Shown here: positions 21,291 to 24,685 of the stretch, in pieces | Numbering within the stretch: the stretch's first letter is position 1 | Layout: each line of letters begins with the position of its first letter | From: a virus | Reading direction: 5' to 3' (one strand) | DNA length: 24,685 bases | Virus record (IMG/VR): IMGVR_UViG_3300022074_000356 | Location: 1 to 24,685 of that record | Translations under genes and position numbers: made by a program | The notes under the pieces: model-generated | Told to the model about the DNA's origin: nothing | The model's input: only the letters and a program-made list of their open reading frames with translations | Databases searched by the model: none

Positions 21291-22592
21291 TTATCCTACA
21301 AATAGTGAAGGCGGAACGTTTCTAAGTATGTTCTGCGCCGAATCACTTATGCTGCTATCTTGTTCTGCTAGTTTTGGATAGGTTGTTTCGTCTAGCACTG
21401 TCTTGAGTTCATCTCTAAGTGCAATCTGCTCTGCCTTTGCCTCTGTGACGAGGGCTGGTCCATTCAAGGTTACACTCTCATTTGGTATTGGTATGGTGGC
21501 AAACTTGCTTCTGACTAGCCCTAGCATTTCCTTAGATAGGGAAAGGGCGAATCTTCTAATCCACTGCTTACCAATAGAGTTAATTCTGTCGTATGGTATG
21601 TTCTCAAATGGCAGTGTGTTTAAGTTGTTGACACCCTCTACACCGTCATCCAATCCCGCTGTGCTTACCCAAGGATCTTCCTCTACGGTGAACTCCACCC
21701 AGTAATTTCTCGGACCTCCAGTGTGTGGTCTGGGGAACAATCTCAAATTGTTGTTCTTAATTTCATAAGAAAAGTGTGATGTTCTGGTATAGATCGAGTC
21801 TTCAAATGCCATGGCTTGTGCTTTGTTTTGCCAAGTTGGAATAAGTTCGAATGTTGAATCATCTGAGTATTGACCATAATAAGACAGGTTCCCAACTGTA
21901 TTCAAGCCACCATAGTAGCCATAGAACCTCCACATTGCCATAGGCGTCTTGTAATAAACTTTCCTGACCGTGATTCTCTTGTCCCCATCTGCTCCAAGCT
22001 TTTGGTAGAAAGGACTATCGGCATCTGTTGTTGAGGTTGTGCTTATAATGTTCTGCAAGTCATAATCCTGCTGACCTTGTATCGCCGCGAATGAAGCAGA
22101 ATAAATTGGAATGCTTCCTCCAATCCCCGCTTCAGTTGATATAGATTTGCCAACTGTTTTTGCATATTGGAAATCAAACTTTGGATATCTTAAGGCAATG
22201 TTTGACCCGCTCAGTGAGTGAGACCCGGACATTTGCCCATCACTATCAAAAGATCCCGTGGTTGACCCAAGAACACTCCCAAGCACGTTCTTTGCTTGGT
22301 GTATATTAACAAGGTAAGAATATTCCAAGCAAGCTTCTTCATAAGCAGCATAGACTTGGTGCTCCGTGATTTCAATATCTAAAACATCGCCACCTAGCTT
22401 TCGGTATGCATAAGCTACTTGATCTACAGCACCAGTTAAAAAGCCTGCGATTGCATGATGAGAGGAAGCCTTATCGACATACACTCCATATGGAAGCGGG
22501 TTATCTGTGGCGTTAACATTGTCTATATTTCCAGTTACGGGCAATCTAGAAACGCTAGTTGTGCTTGATGGTGTTAAAGTTGGGTAAGCCAT
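21291..22592 (-). CDS. gp13: Neck protein (gp13-like)
   Basis: A 433-residue protein. LGGDVLDIEITEHQVYAAYE corresponds to the [20 protein letters not shown] start of T4 gp13, and the C-terminal region (WIRRFALSLSKEMLGLVRSK; ESVTLNGPALVTEAKAEQIA; end PPSLFVG) matches T4 gp13's [40 protein letters not shown] and PPFGILVG. It is longer than T4 gp13 (309) because of about 40 extra N-terminal residues and a Gly/Ser-rich insertion around 105-165. A GGAG ribosome site lies before the ATG; a second, out-of-frame ATG four bases upstream is ignored. It starts the gp13-gp14-gp15 run after the capsid terminator, so a promoter should lie in 22593-22660, but I could not pick one with confidence. Confidence 0.85.
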   Translation of the reverse strand: MAYPTLTPSSTTSVSRLPVTGNIDNVNATDNPLPYGVYVDKASSHHAIAGFLTGAVDQVAYAYRKLGGDVLDIEITEHQVYAAYEEACLEYSYLVNIHQAKNVLGSVLGSTTGSFDSDGQMSGSHSLSGSNIALRYPKFDFQYAKTVGKSISTEAGIGGSIPIYSASFAAIQGQQDYDLQNIISTTSTTDADSPFYQKLGADGDKRITVRKVYYKTPMAMWRFYGYYGGLNTVGNLSYYGQYSDDSTFELIPTWQNKAQAMAFEDSIYTRTSHFSYEIKNNNLRLFPRPHTGGPRNYWVEFTVEEDPWVSTAGLDDGVEGVNNLNTLPFENIPYDRINSIGKQWIRRFALSLSKEMLGLVRSKFATIPIPNESVTLNGPALVTEAKAEQIALRDELKTVLDETTYPKLAEQDSSISDSAQNILRNVPPSLFVG

Positions 22593-22661
22593 TCATTAAA
22601 TCTCCTAGACACAAGTGTATCATAGTAATTAGTTATTGGGCAAGGTTAAAGCAGTATAGAA

Positions 22662-22694
22662 ATAAAAAAGCCCCGCCAAATTAATGACGAGGCT
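22662..22694 (-). terminator. Intrinsic terminator after the major capsid gene
   Basis: In the mRNA, AGCCTCGTC (22686-22694) pairs with GGCGGGGCT (22669-22677) across an eight-base loop: nine pairs including two G-U. Six U follow (22663-22668). It starts 27 bases after the capsid stop, isolating the highly expressed capsid gene from the neck genes. Confidence 0.85.
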
Positions 22695-22720
22695 CTTTGT
22701 TTGTCTAGATCTTACTGGGA

Positions 22721-24505
22721 TTATCCAAGAAGGTCGCGACAGATAACAAGACCATACATATCTGGTCTAACCATCTTCTTGGCGTAGCGTGTCATGACAC
22801 CCTTACGAGGTACAAAGTCCTCGACACCGAAGATAGTTGGAGTTACTTGGAGTGGGACATATGGAGCGTATACATATCCGCTTTCGAGGAATGATCCACC
22901 TTTACGTCCAACAAGAATAACGTTACGTGGGAAGTAAGGATCCACATATACGTCAAACTTCTTACTCAAAGATCCAACATTGACTGCTCCAACAGAGCCG
23001 TTACCATAATCGTTTCCAATGCTTGCGCGGAAGCCAGCAGTGAACTCAAGAATGTTAGCAACTTCTGGTGAACAAACAACAAAGTTTGCTCCGCCGCGAA
23101 GTGTCTTTCTGTGGATTTGAGCAGAAACATCGTTGATGGTTTCAGCTAAAGTCTCGTACCATTCAGAAACAGTACCAGTGAAGTCAGCACCCATCAAGGA
23201 CTCGTTGTCCAATCCGCCACCAATCTGAGCACCTGTGTCGCGAGTAAGGAATCTACCCGGACGACGTGACCAGTATTGAGTTCCAGCAGTAGCACCCTTG
23301 ATAAGGTCCTCAAGAATCTCACGGTCAATCTCAAGAGCAATTTGCTCAGAGAGAATGCTTGTAAGCTCAACTTCTGCATCAAGGTTGTGGTAAGCGCTGA
23401 GATCTTGTCCCAATTCTGGAGTCCACTTAGCCTTAAGCTTCTTTGTCTGAGCAGTAACCGCAACGGAATCAACTTTGATGTTGATTTCTGGGATGTCAGC
23501 TTCGTTCTCAAGTCCCCAAGTTGGATCACCAACAACGGAACCAAGTGCTCCACCTTGTTGGAAATCATCAGTAATTGGGAAAGTCAAGTCGAGAGGCTGT
23601 GCGCCTTCGATGTCTGCAACCCAAGCCGCAATACCTGCGTGGAATTCATTAAGACTAGCTCCAGTGGATGTAGCAGATCCAGTGAATTCAAATACCAATT
23701 TGATGTCTAAGTTAGTGTTAGAAGCATCATAAAGGTTACCAGTAGATCCAGAATGCACTGCTGTTTGACGACGAATTTGTCTTACATAAAGACGTTCTCT
23801 TTCTTGGTCAGTACCGTTCTTAGCTCCAATTGCAACAAGGTTTTTCATGTCCAATTGAGAGAGATCGGCTGTACCAGCGATTGCAGCAACGCAGACAACA
23901 GAGCCAGAAAGGTCTGGGTCGAATCCAAGTGCTTTATCAAGTTCAAAGTCTCCTGAACTCGCGGTACCGTGCAACGAAAGTGCAGAAACTGAGTTATTCT
24001 CATCGGAACCAGTTGGGCTAGAGTAGCCGTTGTTCAAGCTGTATGGTCCTTGCTCAAGACCGTCCTTAGTAAGGTCTACACCACCAGTCAACTGGCTACC
24101 AACAACGTTCGCACCGTAGAGTGAGCTATCGGCAGGATATCCCGGCTTTGCTGGGCTTGGGCGACTTCCGTCAACTGTAAAGTCGAGGAAGAAAATGAGT
24201 CCCGATGGGAGGCTCATTGGCTGAACGCTTACAAGATCGTTAGCGATCAAGTTTCCGAATACACGGCGAACGATTGGAAATGCAACTGCTGCGAAGCCTT
24301 CGACATCACCACCAGCCATTGTGCTGGCTTCACGCAACAACTCTTTAGCTTGGTTTTCAAGCAAACGAGCCATGGCGTCTTTTGTTTGGTCACTGTTAAG
24401 TCCCTCAAGAAGTCCGGTGTTTTCCCACTTGTTAAGTAGAGCGGCACCTTCTTTCTGGAGATCACGATTAACAATACCTTCTGTTAATTTATCTAAAACT
24501 GACAT
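22721..24505 (-). CDS. gp23: Major capsid protein (gp23 family)
   Basis: A 594-residue protein, similar to T4 gp23 (521) but longer. The segment FPIVRRVFGNLIANDLVSVQ (76-95) followed by PMSLPSGLIFFLDF matches the T4 sequence around NLIAFDICGVQPMNSPTGQVF. The C-terminal region (LEFTAGFRASIGNDYGNGSV; KFDVYVDPYFPRNVILVGRK) matches the conserved HK97-fold P-domain of this family, ending YAKKMVRPDMYGLVICRDLL. The first 59 residues are helical and charged like a cleaved propeptide; LRE-AS at 57-61 fits the T4 prohead-protease rule (Leu/Ile-x-Glu then Ala/Gly), giving a mature protein starting at residue 60. A strong AAGGAG ribosome site precedes the ATG and a terminator follows. Confidence 0.94.
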   Translation of the reverse strand: MSVLDKLTEGIVNRDLQKEGAALLNKWENTGLLEGLNSDQTKDAMARLLENQAKELLREASTMAGGDVEGFAAVAFPIVRRVFGNLIANDLVSVQPMSLPSGLIFFLDFTVDGSRPSPAKPGYPADSSLYGANVVGSQLTGGVDLTKDGLEQGPYSLNNGYSSPTGSDENNSVSALSLHGTASSGDFELDKALGFDPDLSGSVVCVAAIAGTADLSQLDMKNLVAIGAKNGTDQERERLYVRQIRRQTAVHSGSTGNLYDASNTNLDIKLVFEFTGSATSTGASLNEFHAGIAAWVADIEGAQPLDLTFPITDDFQQGGALGSVVGDPTWGLENEADIPEINIKVDSVAVTAQTKKLKAKWTPELGQDLSAYHNLDAEVELTSILSEQIALEIDREILEDLIKGATAGTQYWSRRPGRFLTRDTGAQIGGGLDNESLMGADFTGTVSEWYETLAETINDVSAQIHRKTLRGGANFVVCSPEVANILEFTAGFRASIGNDYGNGSVGAVNVGSLSKKFDVYVDPYFPRNVILVGRKGGSFLESGYVYAPYVPLQVTPTIFGVEDFVPRKGVMTRYAKKMVRPDMYGLVICRDLLG

Positions 24506-24525
24506 TTTATTGTCTCCTTATAAAG

Positions 24526-24685
24526 TTAGTTTAAACCTGCTAATCTTTGCATCCTATCGATGCGAGGATCAGTTGGTTGTTTAGCCTCTTTAGTTTGTGG
24601 TAACAAAGTAGATTTCCTACTAACCGCCTCGCTAAGTGTTTTTGGGGACTCTTTCTTAGTTCCGCTCACCGTGCTTTGAAGGGTT
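24526..24685 (-). CDS. Probable prohead scaffold protein (gp22-like), C-terminal end
   Basis: Only the last 52 codons are in the window; the gene continues past the right edge. The fragment is polar and basic (SGTKKESPKTLSEAVSRKST) and ends PRIDRMQRLAGLN before TAA. The RMxRLAGL-type ending is, as I remember it, typical of scaffold (gp22) proteins that precede gp23 in T4-like phages, and the gap to the capsid ATG is only 20 bases. There is no terminator in between, so the two genes are probably co-transcribed. The assignment depends mainly on position and the terminal motif; the prohead protease or another head gene is possible. Confidence 0.55.
   Translation of the reverse strand, partial: TLQSTVSGTKKESPKTLSEAVSRKSTLLPQTKEAKQPTDPRIDRMQRLAGLN

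Noticed and set aside
22593-22660. Promoter for gp13 (TATGAT near 22626)
   Set aside because: No -35 element at proper spacing and no ACTATTTAT copy; a promoter is expected here but the site cannot be chosen.
1-24685. tRNA genes, CRISPR arrays, insertion sequences, integrase or attachment sites
   Set aside because: None recognised; gaps between genes are all shorter than about 130 bases and contain only signals already listed.

Overview
This window is part of the genome of a tailed, contractile (myovirus-like) phage that is distantly related to T4. Every gene I can support lies on the minus strand, packed end to end, so transcription runs from high to low coordinates. Strong Shine-Dalgarno sequences (AAGGAGG type) and sigma70-like promoters suggest a bacterial host with conventional expression signals, which argues against Bacteroidetes. 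The host cannot be named from the sequence. T4-type virion genes combined with a short family A DNA polymerase, instead of T4's family B gp43, fit the 'far-T4' phages; from memory, Rhodothermus phage RM378 is similar in having a split family A polymerase.

Layout in transcription order. Capsid block (24685-22662): the end of a probable scaffold gene, then the major capsid protein (gp23 family) and a terminator. Neck block (22592-19871): gp13-, gp14- and gp15-like proteins. Tail block (19785-15017): a very large sheath (gp18), tube (gp19), and a gp26-like tail chaperone overlapping a small second-frame ORF, closed by a terminator. Tape-measure and baseplate block (14947-6439): a small conserved protein, tape measure, probable tube-cap protein, LysM/gp53-like protein, a 969-residue probable hub, and a structural protein with three His-x-His motifs. 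Replication block (6428-1): polymerase, an FtsZ/tubulin-like protein, gp32-like ssDNA-binding protein, UvsX recombinase, a secreted Lys/Tyr/His-rich protein, a small acidic protein, a FEN/RNase H-type nuclease, a small membrane protein, and the N-terminal part of a replicative helicase.

Working together, the right two-thirds builds head, neck, sheath, tube and baseplate. The left third copies and recombines DNA: polymerase, helicase, ssDNA-binding protein, recombinase and primer-removing nuclease. Regulation is visible as two promoters sharing a 16-base box (before gp32 and before the small acidic gene), three terminators, and a recurring ACTATTTAT motif before three structural transcripts.

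The most notable items are: (1) a full-length FtsZ/tubulin-like protein beside the polymerase, with an eroded nucleotide-loop signature and no acidic catalytic loop; (2) a probable programmed frameshift at a 7-T run joining the gp26-like chaperone to the next ORF; (3) an exported protein whose C-terminal tract of 38 residues is 27 lysines. No tRNA, CRISPR array, insertion sequence or integrase was seen, and no gene-free stretch exceeds 300 bases.
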